Below are positions 1-7,948 of a DNA stretch of 64,000 bases, one piece after another; within the stretch, counting starts at the first letter, position 1; the number at the start of each line of letters is the position of its first letter. The notes under the pieces were generated by a model. The model had not been told where the DNA came from and made no database searches. It saw nothing but the letters and a program-made list of their open reading frames with translations. A program made the translations under genes and the position numbers. Source of the DNA: Bdellovibrio bacteriovorus (GTDB lineage: Bacteria > Bdellovibrionota > Bdellovibrionia > Bdellovibrionales > Bdellovibrionaceae); NCBI RefSeq assembly GCF_001592735.1, contig NZ_LUKE01000001.1, positions 1,275,018-1,339,017 on the forward strand. The letters are read 5' to 3'.

Positions 1-1
1 T

Positions 2-379
2 TATCCAAATCCAGAAAGAGCTTACATGAATCTGGGGCTTGTGAAGTTTAATCAAAAACAATACACTTCAGCACGCGTGGCTTTTTCTAAAGCTCTTAAG
101 CAAGTTCCAGATGACTGCGCGGCGGCGACTTACTACGGTCGCACTTTTTTTGAAGTGGGCGACTATTCTCAAGCTGCCGAGGCCTTAGACAAAGCCATCG
201 GCTTCTGCCAAAAAAGTCAGTATGACGAACCTCACTACTACAGCGCCCTTGCGTATTACCGTCTTGGCGAAAAATCAAAATCCATCGCACGCTTTGAAGG
301 ACTGATTAAGTTCTATCCTTCCGGCACCTATCGTGAAAAGGCCAAGGGAATGCTGAGCCTGATTAGAAAGGGACACTAA
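2..379 (+). CDS. TPR protein, PilW/PilF-like (5' end cut by window)
   Basis: This is the C-terminal part of a tetratricopeptide-repeat protein. The frame is open from base 2 and reads into the first visible ATG at base 26, so the true start lies upstream. At least three TPR units are visible, with the usual alternation of small and aromatic residues (for example GRTFFEVGDYSQAAEAL and YSALAYYRLGEKSKSIARF). It stops in TAATG, and the RodZ-like gene starts there. In many proteobacteria a PilF/PilW TPR lipoprotein, which stabilises the type IV pilus secretin, lies just before rodZ. That order supports a PilW-like assignment. The missing N-terminus prevents checking for a lipobox, so the specific name is inference from context. 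Confidence 0.75.
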   Translation, partial: YPNPERAYMNLGLVKFNQKQYTSARVAFSKALKQVPDDCAAATYYGRTFFEVGDYSQAAEALDKAIGFCQKSQYDEPHYYSALAYYRLGEKSKSIARFEGLIKFYPSGTYREKAKGMLSLIRKGH

Positions 380-1536
380 TGAAACGTACCGGAGAAATTC
401 TAAAAAAAGCCCGAGAAGAAAAAGGGCTCTCACTTCACGAAATCGGTCTTTCATTAAAAATCAGCAGCAAAGTTCTTAAAGCTATCGAGGAAGGCGATGA
501 ATCTCAATTGCCCGCAAAAACTTTTTTGCGCGGGTTCGTCCAAAGCTATTCGAACTATTTGCACTTAGATCCCAATCAAGTTTTAGAGATTTTCTATCAA
601 GAAATGGGGTCGACACGACCAAAACCTTATATCCGCACAAGCGACAACGAACGACCGCCATCAAAAGAAGACATCGCGGCCGAAACTCCGATGGAAACTC
701 CGTTAAAACCTCAAGTGCGTTCCACACCACACGATGAAGCTAATGCAGAATCGGTCGTCACACCCTTTCGAAAAAAATCTTCATCAAGTGATCGTGAAAA
801 TTTGAAATCTTTGGGCCAACCTAAATCAACCAGAACAATTCTGATCACCATCCTGGTCGTTTTTTTGGTGGGCTTAATCATCTTTACTAAAAAGATGATC
901 GACAAATACTCCAAAGAAGCCGAAGTTCCGACTAACGAAATTTCTCAGACCATGGAGGGCGCAACTCCTGTTGATGAAACTCAGCCACCAACAGAAGCCG
1001 TGGTGAGCGCTACTGAGGAATCAAAACCTGAAGAAGCAACCGCCCCGCTGACCCCAATTTCAACAAAAGCTTCACCGGCGCCGGTGACTCAGGCAAGTCC
1101 ATCACCATCGCCGTCTGCAACGATAGTGGCTTCAACACCTAAACCTTCACCAAGCCCAAGTGCCACGCCAACGACCACTCCATCAGCGACACCGACAAGC
1201 TCTCCGTCACCGACAGCAAGTGTTAGCCCAAGCGTGTCTCCAAGCCCCGCGGCTTCAGCAACGGCAAGTCCTTCACCTACGACAACACCAACCCCAAAAG
1301 AAGCCAAGCCCGTTGAGCTTATCGTCGAAGCTTTAGACACAGTGGAAATTGAATACGCTTCGCCAAGTGGTAAGCCTCAGAAAATCAAACTTTCGGCGGA
1401 GCAAGTGCATACTTTCAAAAGCCGCAGTGGTTTAAAAATCAATTTCTCTAACGGAGGTGCTGTGAATCTTATCCTTAACGGAAAAGACATCGGTATCCCG
1501 GGCGATCTCGGAAAGCCTATTAAGCTGAGTTACTAA
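379..1536 (+). CDS. rodZ: RodZ-like cytoskeletal HTH membrane protein
   Basis: Predicted RodZ homologue. RodZ couples the MreB cytoskeleton to the cell-wall elongation machinery across the inner membrane. Residues 1-70 form a HTH_25-type helix-turn-helix (GEILKKAREEKGLSLHEIGL), which in RodZ binds MreB. A single membrane segment lies at about 153-170 (ILITILVVFLVGLIIF) and is followed by basic residues. A long Ser/Pro/Thr-rich linker covers about 215-310. The last 75 residues match the DUF4115 C-terminal beta domain (VELIVEALDTVEIEY ... VNLILNGKDIGIPG). The start overlaps the stop of the TPR gene, implying co-transcription. The repetitive linker of alternating SP/TP units is unusually long. 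A role in the shape of a bacterium that grows as a filament is inference. Confidence 0.88.
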   Translation: MKRTGEILKKAREEKGLSLHEIGLSLKISSKVLKAIEEGDESQLPAKTFLRGFVQSYSNYLHLDPNQVLEIFYQEMGSTRPKPYIRTSDNERPPSKEDIAAETPMETPLKPQVRSTPHDEANAESVVTPFRKKSSSSDRENLKSLGQPKSTRTILITILVVFLVGLIIFTKKMIDKYSKEAEVPTNEISQTMEGATPVDETQPPTEAVVSATEESKPEEATAPLTPISTKASPAPVTQASPSPSPSATIVASTPKPSPSPSATPTTTPSATPTSSPSPTASVSPSVSPSPAASATASPSPTTTPTPKEAKPVELIVEALDTVEIEYASPSGKPQKIKLSAEQVHTFKSRSGLKINFSNGGAVNLILNGKDIGIPGDLGKPIKLSY

Positions 1537-1538
1537 GA

Positions 1539-2858
1539 GTGAAAAACTCTTTCTGGCGCATCTTTTATATCAGTCTTGCGGTTAAACTTGTCTTAGCGGC
1601 CCTTATGCCGCTAGGGGCAGACGAAGCTTATTATTGGGTTTGGTCGCACCGTTTACAATTAAGCTACTTTGATCATCCGCCCATGGTGGCTTGGATTTTA
1701 TATCTTGGACATTTCTTAGAACCCTTCATGCACGCCGTGCGCTGGCCGGCCGTGATCATGGGTCATATGGTGATCCTAATGTGGTATTACTTTCTTAAAG
1801 ATCGTCTGCCTTGGGAGAAAATCCGACTGTGGCTTTATCTAGCTCTCTTCTCGCCGCTTTTAGGTTTTGGATCGCTGATCGTCACTCCAGATCTTCCGGT
1901 GGTTGTATTTTGGACTTTGTCTTTAATCCTTACGGTAAAAGCTTTGGAAACTCGTGAGACAAAATATTACGCCTTTTTAGGTATCGCCTTAGGATTGGGA
2001 TTCTGCGCCAAATACCACATCGTTATTTTTATCCCTTGTTTGCTGGCTTATCTTTCTTTCGAAAAACGCTGGTCCAATGTGAACTGGAAGGGCGTTATTT
2101 ACACCGGCATTTTAGGTCTGATTTTCTGTGCACCTGTATTATTGTGGAATTATCAAAATGACTTTGCTTCGTTTGAATTTCAATTGCGACACGGGCTTGA
2201 ATCCGAGGCTTATGAGTTGGATTGGACGACTTCATATATCTTTGCACAGATTCTGATCATGTTCCCTTTGATTTTCTGGGCTATCATCAAAGCCAAACCC
2301 ACGAATGACTTTCGCTGGTCCATTTATTTCACTTGGGGACCACTGCTTTTCTTTTTACTGACCTCCTTTCGCGCATTGGTTGAAGCTAATTGGCCGGTGA
2401 TTGCTTATCCAAGCTTACTGACCTTAGCTTTGTTTCATCCAAAGACATTGAAATGGTCAAAATCCTATATGATTTTTTGGGGCACAGCCATCTCAGTTGT
2501 CGTATTAAGTATATGGGTCCCGCAGTTTCGTAATATCAATGAAAAGGTCAGCGAGCCTTACGAGTTTCAATCATTTGTGCCCTTGGTCCAAGAATATCAA
2601 CCACTTTATGGGGCCAGTTATCAGATCTCATCTTCACTTTGGTATTTCAGCAAGATTCCGGTTTTTAAATTGAAAGATACCAGCCGTTTTGATTTCTTTG
2701 ATACGTTGCCGGAATCAATACCCACAGGTTCTAAATTCTATTTACTAAAAAAAGAATGGACTGGGGCTCCTTACTGGGTGACCGAACAAGGCTGGCAAGC
2801 ACGCGAAGTTAAGAAGCTGGATTATAAGTATGTGATTGTGGAGTTCACAAAACCATGA
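1539..2858 (+). CDS. GT39 family glycosyltransferase (ArnT/PMT-like)
   Basis: Polytopic inner-membrane glycosyltransferase of the ArnT/dolichyl-P-mannosyltransferase superfamily (PMT_2). These use lipid-linked sugars as donors to glycosylate lipid A or exported proteins. The N-terminal loop carries the diagnostic acidic motif GADEAYYWVWS followed by YFDHPPMVA. Roughly ten hydrophobic helices follow, and the C-terminal about 110 residues form a soluble domain. The start is GTG, two bases after the rodZ stop, so it is likely translated from the same message. It overlaps the next gene by 4 bp. The acceptor cannot be read from the sequence. Modification of the envelope is the safe call. Confidence 0.85.
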   Translation: MKNSFWRIFYISLAVKLVLAALMPLGADEAYYWVWSHRLQLSYFDHPPMVAWILYLGHFLEPFMHAVRWPAVIMGHMVILMWYYFLKDRLPWEKIRLWLYLALFSPLLGFGSLIVTPDLPVVVFWTLSLILTVKALETRETKYYAFLGIALGLGFCAKYHIVIFIPCLLAYLSFEKRWSNVNWKGVIYTGILGLIFCAPVLLWNYQNDFASFEFQLRHGLESEAYELDWTTSYIFAQILIMFPLIFWAIIKAKPTNDFRWSIYFTWGPLLFFLLTSFRALVEANWPVIAYPSLLTLALFHPKTLKWSKSYMIFWGTAISVVVLSIWVPQFRNINEKVSEPYEFQSFVPLVQEYQPLYGASYQISSSLWYFSKIPVFKLKDTSRFDFFDTLPESIPTGSKFYLLKKEWTGAPYWVTEQGWQAREVKKLDYKYVIVEFTKP

Positions 2859-4075
2859 CTCGTTTTTTTGCGCTTCTGTCATTTTTATTAATCGCTTACT
2901 TCATGTATGGGTTTTATATCAATCAATACGAAGTGTCGGTCATTCCTACGCAAATCGCGCGTGATCATTCCTCGTTACTAAACGATTACAAAGGGGTGAT
3001 GAATGTGCACACGGATATTAGCAGCGGCTCAGCCCCGGCAAGCTTCGTTATTACTTCAGCTAAACTTGCCAATTTAGATTTTCTATTCTTCACTGATTTA
3101 AATATCTTCAATATGCCTTATTCGGTGGAATCATATCACGGGAATCTTTTGGTTTTTTCCGCCGGTAAATACAGCTATTTAGATTCGCGCTTACTTTACT
3201 ATTCTTTGAATCAAGAGAGCATTGGCAGCAACCTAGGAGAAGCTCAGGTAAAGCTTGCTGATCTGTTGTCACAGAAAACGGGGGCCAGCAAAGACACCCT
3301 CACAATCCTGGCCCATCCTTATAAGGCCGGATTTTCGTGGGTCGGTGATATTCCTTCAGGCCTCGATGGTTTTGAAATTTTGAATATGAAAAGTTTGATC
3401 AATCGCGCTTGGGGCGAGTCCAAACTTTCAACGATCTGGAGCCTTTTAATTTATCCGTTCAACCCCCGCCTGTCTTTTTTACGTTTATACACCGAACCCG
3501 CTGAAGAGTTGGCCCTTTTTGACCGCCTTAGCAAAGACCGCCGCATCGTCGCCTATGGGGGCACGGAAGCTTCAGCACGAGTAATTCCTCTGGCGAACTA
3601 TTTTATTCGTTTTCCAAGCTATAAGCGTTCGTTCGAGTTCATGAGCAATCATATATTGCTAAAATCTGAATTGACCGGAAACTTTACCAGCGATCGCCAA
3701 AAAGTTTTTACCGCCATGAAGAATGGAAACTTTTATGTTTCCTTAGATATGTTGGGCGACCCCAAGGGTTTTGTGGCGGTGATGGAAGAAGATGCGGGCA
3801 AAATTCATCTGATGGGGAACGAAGTTAAGTTCAATCCCAAAAAAGGCATGAACCTAAAAGTTTCACTGCCCACAAAACCCACGTCATTTTTTGAGATCGT
3901 AATTTACAAAGACGGCGAACCTGTCGCCCGTATTAACGAACCGGAAACAAGTTTTCCGCTGCCAGGACCGGGAACTTACCGTGTTCAAGTGCGCGTAAGC
4001 CCTTTATTGCCGCTGCCTGACGCTAAAAAATGGATCACCTGGATTTACACGAATCCATTTTACGTGAAGCCTTAA
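2855..4075 (+). CDS. Membrane-anchored degenerate PHP-domain protein
   Basis: One N-terminal membrane helix (residues 4-22) anchors a large periplasmic or external domain resembling the PHP phosphoesterase fold, as in CehA-like proteins. The first motif reads VHTD at 51-54 rather than HxH. The second reads FTDLN at 79-83, where active PHP enzymes have TDHN. Later landmarks are LAHPY and AYGGTEAS, the latter replacing the usual GTDAH. Several metal ligands are thus changed and hydrolase activity is doubtful. The C-terminal about 100 residues look like a beta-sandwich. The ATG overlaps the stop of the GT39 gene (ATGA), so the two are probably made together and may act in the same surface-modification step. 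Function is unknown. Confidence 0.6.
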   Translation: MTRFFALLSFLLIAYFMYGFYINQYEVSVIPTQIARDHSSLLNDYKGVMNVHTDISSGSAPASFVITSAKLANLDFLFFTDLNIFNMPYSVESYHGNLLVFSAGKYSYLDSRLLYYSLNQESIGSNLGEAQVKLADLLSQKTGASKDTLTILAHPYKAGFSWVGDIPSGLDGFEILNMKSLINRAWGESKLSTIWSLLIYPFNPRLSFLRLYTEPAEELALFDRLSKDRRIVAYGGTEASARVIPLANYFIRFPSYKRSFEFMSNHILLKSELTGNFTSDRQKVFTAMKNGNFYVSLDMLGDPKGFVAVMEEDAGKIHLMGNEVKFNPKKGMNLKVSLPTKPTSFFEIVIYKDGEPVARINEPETSFPLPGPGTYRVQVRVSPLLPLPDAKKWITWIYTNPFYVKP

Positions 4076-4809
4076 AAGCTGTAACCCAAGTATATTTTAA
4101 AAGCGGCCCATCGAGGAAAATAGCCCACGATCTTAAGGGCCGTATCAATATCGTCTTTGTTTTCTTGGTTTGTAGAGTTATCCACAAACGGGGCTTCTTT
4201 TTTTAAGATTACCAACGGCTGCGCCCAGCTGAACCAGTCAATGCCAAAAGAAAAACGATCATAAAACACCCAGCGATGTCCCACACCAAGAGTTAATCCC
4301 AACGTTTGCACGTTGAATACATCCGAAGCTCCATTAATCGCCGTGTTCATGAACGACTCATTGATCGTCGCACGGAAAGCATTATAGTTCACACCCCAGA
4401 ACCAGTGAAAGGCGCCGCCGCCGAAGTTTCTTTTTAGCAAAGAAATTCTCGTTTCTTTCATACTGGCAAGATCAAAGTGATGAGCACTCGCGCTAACACT
4501 AGAATAAGAATAATCAAGCTCATACAAAGTATCAGCATCCTTATGCCAAGCAACCGTTGCACCCATCTTTGAAGGTAAAACTAATTCCAAAGCCGAATAC
4601 GATAACAACACCGTTGCACCGTTATTTTTTCTTGAATCATAAGCCGCTTCACTCGAAGAGCGATAAGCATCAATCATTGCGTTGGAAGCTTTTTGTGCTC
4701 CTTCGGTTATCTTCTCTCCGATATCTTTTTCGTTTTTACCGGCAACTTCTTCTGCTGCGCCTGCAGACACACCTACACATAGAACCAACAATGCTGCAAA
4801 AATCTTCAA
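4072..4809 (-). CDS. Secreted outer-membrane beta-barrel-like protein
   Basis: Predicted exported protein of about 245 residues ending in Phe (YLGYSF), as outer-membrane beta-barrels do. I choose a TTG start at 4809-4807. It has the AAGGGG ribosome site about 7 nt upstream, gives a clean signal peptide (KIFAALLVLCVGVSAGAA), and overlaps the ferredoxin stop as TTGA, implying translational coupling. An ATG 48 bases upstream would add a hydrophilic leader before the signal peptide and is less likely. The mature part alternates polar and hydrophobic residues, with aromatic-rich strands (AFHWFWGVNYNAF, RFSFGIDWFSWAQP). No specific family was recognised. It meets the PHP gene tail to tail with a 4 bp overlap. 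Confidence 0.6.
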   Translation of the reverse strand: MKIFAALLVLCVGVSAGAAEEVAGKNEKDIGEKITEGAQKASNAMIDAYRSSSEAAYDSRKNNGATVLLSYSALELVLPSKMGATVAWHKDADTLYELDYSYSSVSASAHHFDLASMKETRISLLKRNFGGGAFHWFWGVNYNAFRATINESFMNTAINGASDVFNVQTLGLTLGVGHRWVFYDRFSFGIDWFSWAQPLVILKKEAPFVDNSTNQENKDDIDTALKIVGYFPRWAAFKIYLGYSF

Positions 4810-5111
4810 AGTTTTCCCCTTCTGACCACTAATCCGGAAATCGGATGAATTTGACATGCTAAGCGTTCATCATCGTTAAAGCCACGGTCTTCGGCCAATT
4901 CAAGCTCTTGTCCTTCGCGGGGAGGAAGACTTTCAAGTCCAGCTTCAATATGCACGACACAAGTTCCGCAAGTGGCGTTGCCTCCACAGGTGTGATCGAT
5001 CGCGACACCCGCTCGTATAGCGACATCTAGGACCGAAGAGTCCTTATGACTCACTGGGACATTTAAGTCCTCGGGCAAAAACTTGATGTATATCCCGGCC
5101 TTAGGTTTCAC
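4806..5111 (-). CDS. 2Fe-2S ferredoxin
   Basis: Small [2Fe-2S] ferredoxin of about 101 residues. The cluster-binding cysteines are in HTCGGNATCGTCVV, with the fourth cysteine downstream in RLACQIHP. This is the adrenodoxin/Isc-like spacing. It transfers single electrons; the partner is unknown. The frame stays open upstream across the divergent exonuclease gene, but that part is antisense translation. I place the start at GTG 5111-5109, with GGGGGAG 9 nt upstream, leaving 61 bp to the exonuclease start. An ATG at 5183 would overlap the divergent gene. The stop overlaps the TTG start of the outer-membrane protein, an odd pairing for a redox protein. Confidence 0.82.
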   Translation of the reverse strand: MKPKAGIYIKFLPEDLNVPVSHKDSSVLDVAIRAGVAIDHTCGGNATCGTCVVHIEAGLESLPPREGQELELAEDRGFNDDERLACQIHPISGLVVRRGKL

Positions 5112-5172
5112 TTGAAAAAAACTCCCCCGATTAGTGTTGAATCTAACCTCACCATTTTGTATCAATATTTTT

Positions 5173-5793
5173 ATGAGATTCATAGCATTTGACTTAGAAA
5201 CCACTGGTACAGTTCCTGGCGTTGACCAAATCGTAGAAATCGGAGCCGTTCGCTTCATCGACGGACAACCCGAAGCCGTTTTTGCTACTTTAATTGATCC
5301 ACGTCGACCCATTCCTCCAGGGGCTTCGGCCGTCAACGGAATCAAAGATGACATGGTCAAGGGAAAGCCTTTTATCGAAGACATCTTGCCCGCATTTGCA
5401 GAATTCTGCGGTGATGATGCCTTAGTAGCCCACAACGCGCCTTTCGATGCTCAGTTCCTTACTGCTGATATTAAAAAATACGAAGTGCCGGCAGCTAAAG
5501 GTGTGATCCTAGATACATTGCCAATTGCGCGCAAAGTATTCCCGGGTCTGCCAAACTATAAACTTGGAACTTTAGTTCAACACTTGAAAATCCCAACAAC
5601 GGATTTCCACAGAGCGGAAGAAGATGCTTCTTATTGCGGTCACTTATTCTTCCAAATGATGAAAAGAATTTCGATCGGCGGACAACCTCCACAAATCGGA
5701 AACTTAATTGCCTTAACGGGAAAACCAGAACAACGTTTCCCACAAATTGTCCGTCAGCCAAAGCAGATGGATCTTTTCGGAAATCTTCTTTAA
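5173..5793 (+). CDS. DnaQ-like 3'-5' exonuclease
   Basis: DEDDh-type 3'-5' exonuclease of about 206 residues, of the DNA polymerase III epsilon superfamily. Exo I is FDLETTGTVPG near the N-terminus, Exo II is AHNAPFDAQFL, and Exo III is FHRAEEDA, giving the D-E-D-D-H set. The start is ATG 5173, because the DLETTG motif normally lies within ten residues of the start. An upstream in-frame codon at 5134 would intrude on the ferredoxin promoter region. Residues after about 170 (proline- and glutamine-rich, ending RQPKQMDLFGNLL) resemble a sliding-clamp-binding tail (QMDLFG), which would tether the enzyme to DnaN; this last point is inference. Proofreading, repair and DNA degradation are all possible roles. 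Confidence 0.85.
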   Translation: MRFIAFDLETTGTVPGVDQIVEIGAVRFIDGQPEAVFATLIDPRRPIPPGASAVNGIKDDMVKGKPFIEDILPAFAEFCGDDALVAHNAPFDAQFLTADIKKYEVPAAKGVILDTLPIARKVFPGLPNYKLGTLVQHLKIPTTDFHRAEEDASYCGHLFFQMMKRISIGGQPPQIGNLIALTGKPEQRFPQIVRQPKQMDLFGNLL

Positions 5794-5799
5794 GACTTC

Positions 5800-5825
5800 A
5801 ACCCCGGCAAAACCAGGGTTTTTTT
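5800..5825 (+). terminator. Rho-independent terminator after exonuclease gene
   Basis: AACCC and GGGTT arms with an inner GG/CC pair surround a CAAAA loop and are followed by a run of T. It sits 7 bp after the exonuclease stop and before the convergent nadE stop. Confidence 0.7.
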
Positions 5826-5843
5826 CAGTCTTGCGCCCGTCCG

Positions 5844-7463
5844 CTATTCAGCGGCCTTATGAGCAATCGGATAACGACGTCCACGGCCGAACGAGTGCGG
5901 CGAAACTTTCAAAATCGGTGGCGCTTGCCAACGTTTGAATTCGGTCTTCATTAAGATTGGCAATAACCATTTATCCGTTTTCGTTTTTGCAGCGCCTGAT
6001 TTTTCAACCAAATAACTAACTGATTTATCAAGCTCTTCATAAGGCGGCAAAGAATCCTGATCTTTTTGATTGGCTCTTAATTCTGCCGTTGGGGCCCGAT
6101 CAATAATTTCTTTGGGGATGATTTCACCTTGTTGATTATAGTATCGCGAAAGCTCGTACACTTGACCTTTGGTTAAATCCCCAATGGGTGCCAAGCCGCC
6201 GCACATATCTCCGTATAGCGTAGAGTAGCCCGTGGCATATTCGTCTTTATTACCGGTGGTCAGAAGCATGCTGTTTTCTTTATTAGAATATGCCATCAAG
6301 GTCATTCCGCGCAGGCGGGCCTGCAGATTTTCATTCACTAAGCTGAAACCTTCATGTCCCATGCCGGACTTTAAAGCACCTAGCATGCTTTCGTAAGCCG
6401 GATTGATATCGACGGTTTTCAGTTCGACACTTAGATTCTTCGCCAACTTTTGGGCAAGCTTCAGGCTGTCACCAGAACTGTAAGGACCCGGCAAAGCAAA
6501 TGTTGTCACGTTCGAAGGCCCCAGCGCATCTACCGCTAAGGCCGCCACCAATGCCGAGTCAATACCACCGCTAGATCCTAAATGGACTTTTTTGATGCCC
6601 ACTTTCTCACAGAAATCACGAATTCCCAAAACAAGCCCGCGACGAAGTTCTTCGAGCGAACTTAATGGCGCATTTTTATTCCAGACTTCTTTGGTTTTAA
6701 TGTCGATAACGTTGATGTCTTCAACAAACTGCTGGCAGCTTAAAAGCTTTTTGCCTTTTTTATCTAAAACAAAACTGCCGCCATCAAAAATGATTTCATC
6801 TTGAGCACCAACCATATTCACGTACATGATAGGCGCGTTGAAATAGGCCGAGGTGCGAGTCGTCACATATTCACGCTGTTTCATTTTTCCCAGAAAATAA
6901 GGTGATGCGCTAAGGTTGATCACCATATCGATTTTCTTTTTTGGAACTTTGGCTAGAGGATTTGTTTTATAAGCGGACACTAGCTTCTTATCCTCCCATG
7001 CCCAGATATCTTCACAAATAGTCAGAAAAAACTTTTTCCCTTTCCATTGGAAATAGTTTTTAGAAAAATCACCGGGCTCAATAAATCGCGCCTCATCAAA
7101 CACATCGCCCGTAGGTAATAATTGTTTGTGAAAAAATCTTGGCTTCTGACCTTTTGAAACAAGGGCCGCGCTGTTGAAATACGGCCGACCTTTTTTACTA
7201 GGGTTTTTCGTGATCAATCCAACGATGACACCGATATCTTTTGGTAAACTTTTTACTAAGGATTTGAACTCCGCTTCCTGTTTAGAAACCAAAGAGGCGC
7301 GCTCTAAAAGATCAAACGGATGATAACCAAAAAGCGAGCATTCCGGAAAAACAACCAGGTCGCATTTTCTTTGGTGTGCTTGGTGTACGAAGTCTAAAAT
7401 TTTTTCTTTATTGCCTTTGAAATCGGCGAGTGTCGGATTGATTTGGGCGATTGCGATTCTCAT
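5844..7463 (-). CDS. nadE: Glutamine-dependent NAD+ synthetase
   Basis: Two-domain NAD+ synthetase of 539 residues. It amidates nicotinic acid adenine dinucleotide using ammonia released from glutamine. The N-terminal nitrilase-fold amidase shows its Glu-Lys-Cys triad in VFPECSLFGYHP, FHKQLLPTG and TICEDIWAW. The C-terminal synthetase has the ATP-pyrophosphatase P-loop SSGGIDSALVAAL and the conserved TGNKDEYATGYSTLYGD and KGQVYEL segments. Length is normal for the bacterial glutamine-dependent form. It starts with ATG overlapping the end of the DUF2203 gene by 4 bp. Together with the nadD fusion further on, the window carries two late steps of NAD synthesis. Confidence 0.95.
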   Translation of the reverse strand: MRIAIAQINPTLADFKGNKEKILDFVHQAHQRKCDLVVFPECSLFGYHPFDLLERASLVSKQEAEFKSLVKSLPKDIGVIVGLITKNPSKKGRPYFNSAALVSKGQKPRFFHKQLLPTGDVFDEARFIEPGDFSKNYFQWKGKKFFLTICEDIWAWEDKKLVSAYKTNPLAKVPKKKIDMVINLSASPYFLGKMKQREYVTTRTSAYFNAPIMYVNMVGAQDEIIFDGGSFVLDKKGKKLLSCQQFVEDINVIDIKTKEVWNKNAPLSSLEELRRGLVLGIRDFCEKVGIKKVHLGSSGGIDSALVAALAVDALGPSNVTTFALPGPYSSGDSLKLAQKLAKNLSVELKTVDINPAYESMLGALKSGMGHEGFSLVNENLQARLRGMTLMAYSNKENSMLLTTGNKDEYATGYSTLYGDMCGGLAPIGDLTKGQVYELSRYYNQQGEIIPKEIIDRAPTAELRANQKDQDSLPPYEELDKSVSYLVEKSGAAKTKTDKWLLPILMKTEFKRWQAPPILKVSPHSFGRGRRYPIAHKAAE

Positions 7464-7822
7464 TCAATCACTATACGCCCAGAAAACCCGTCTTGGTAGC
7501 CATGCCAATGATTAATTTCATTTTCTGGGAACTTCCAGCAATAGTAGCCTTCACCATTGTCAAAATCTGCCATCCAAAGGCCCTTTGGATCGGCTCCCAA
7601 CTTCTCAATCTTGATTTGCCAGCGATCAATAACAGAGTTGATCTCTGCCTCAATCCCCACCACCGTAGGATGTGTTTTGTCTGAAAAGGCATCGATGCGG
7701 TTCAGCAACGCGCGCACTTCGCGGCTTGAATCTTCCGTCATACGGTAAATCAGAGGCAATAAGTCACGCGCCTCTGTCAAACTGAATGTCCTTTTGCGAT
7801 TGATTTCAACCACATTTTCCAA
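7460..7822 (-). CDS. DUF2203 family protein
   Basis: Small cytoplasmic protein of about 120 residues. It opens with RTFSLTEARDLLPLIYRMTED, and its C-terminus has the family signature with Trp, Glu and His in YCWKFPENEINHWHGYQDGFSGR. The molecular function of DUF2203 is not known. TTG 7822 is my chosen start because GGGGGA lies 7 nt upstream. A TTG at 7843 is also open but has no purine-rich site. The stop overlaps nadE as ATGA, so the two are probably co-translated. Confidence 0.75.
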   Translation of the reverse strand: MENVVEINRKRTFSLTEARDLLPLIYRMTEDSSREVRALLNRIDAFSDKTHPTVVGIEAEINSVIDRWQIKIEKLGADPKGLWMADFDNGEGYYCWKFPENEINHWHGYQDGFSGRIVIE

Positions 7823-7913
7823 CTGAGAATCCCCCGTCCGCAATCGCTGAGGAGGCGTGTATCTACTAAAGCGCGACGTGATTCAAGGATATTAAGAGAT
7901 GTCAGAAAACTTA

Positions 7914-7935
7914 AGAATTTCTATGAAGAAATTCT
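7914..7935. other. Perfect AT-rich hairpin
   Basis: AGAATTTCT, loop ATGA, then AGAAATTCT: a perfect 9 bp stem. It lies 14 bp past the stop of the pilin-like gene (reading on the minus strand), with no strong T run. It may act as a weak terminator or mRNA 3' stabiliser. Confidence 0.4.
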
Positions 7936-7948
7936 AAACGCGATGCGG

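Noticed and set aside
1065-1290. DNA minisatellite in rodZ
   Set aside because: The repeats are irregular at the DNA level and follow the Ser-Pro amino-acid bias, so they are a low-complexity protein linker rather than a separate repeat feature.
1089-1340. Gly/Val-rich minus-strand open frame opposite rodZ
   Set aside because: It is the reverse reading of the repetitive Ser/Pro/Thr linker of RodZ, which explains the bias.
5134-5172. Upstream start for the DnaQ-like exonuclease
   Set aside because: The DLETTG motif lies close to ATG 5173, as in family members, so the extra 13 codons are unlikely.
5112-5435. N-terminal extension of the ferredoxin frame
   Set aside because: This segment is antisense to the exonuclease start and has no ferredoxin features; the GTG at 5111 has a good ribosome site.
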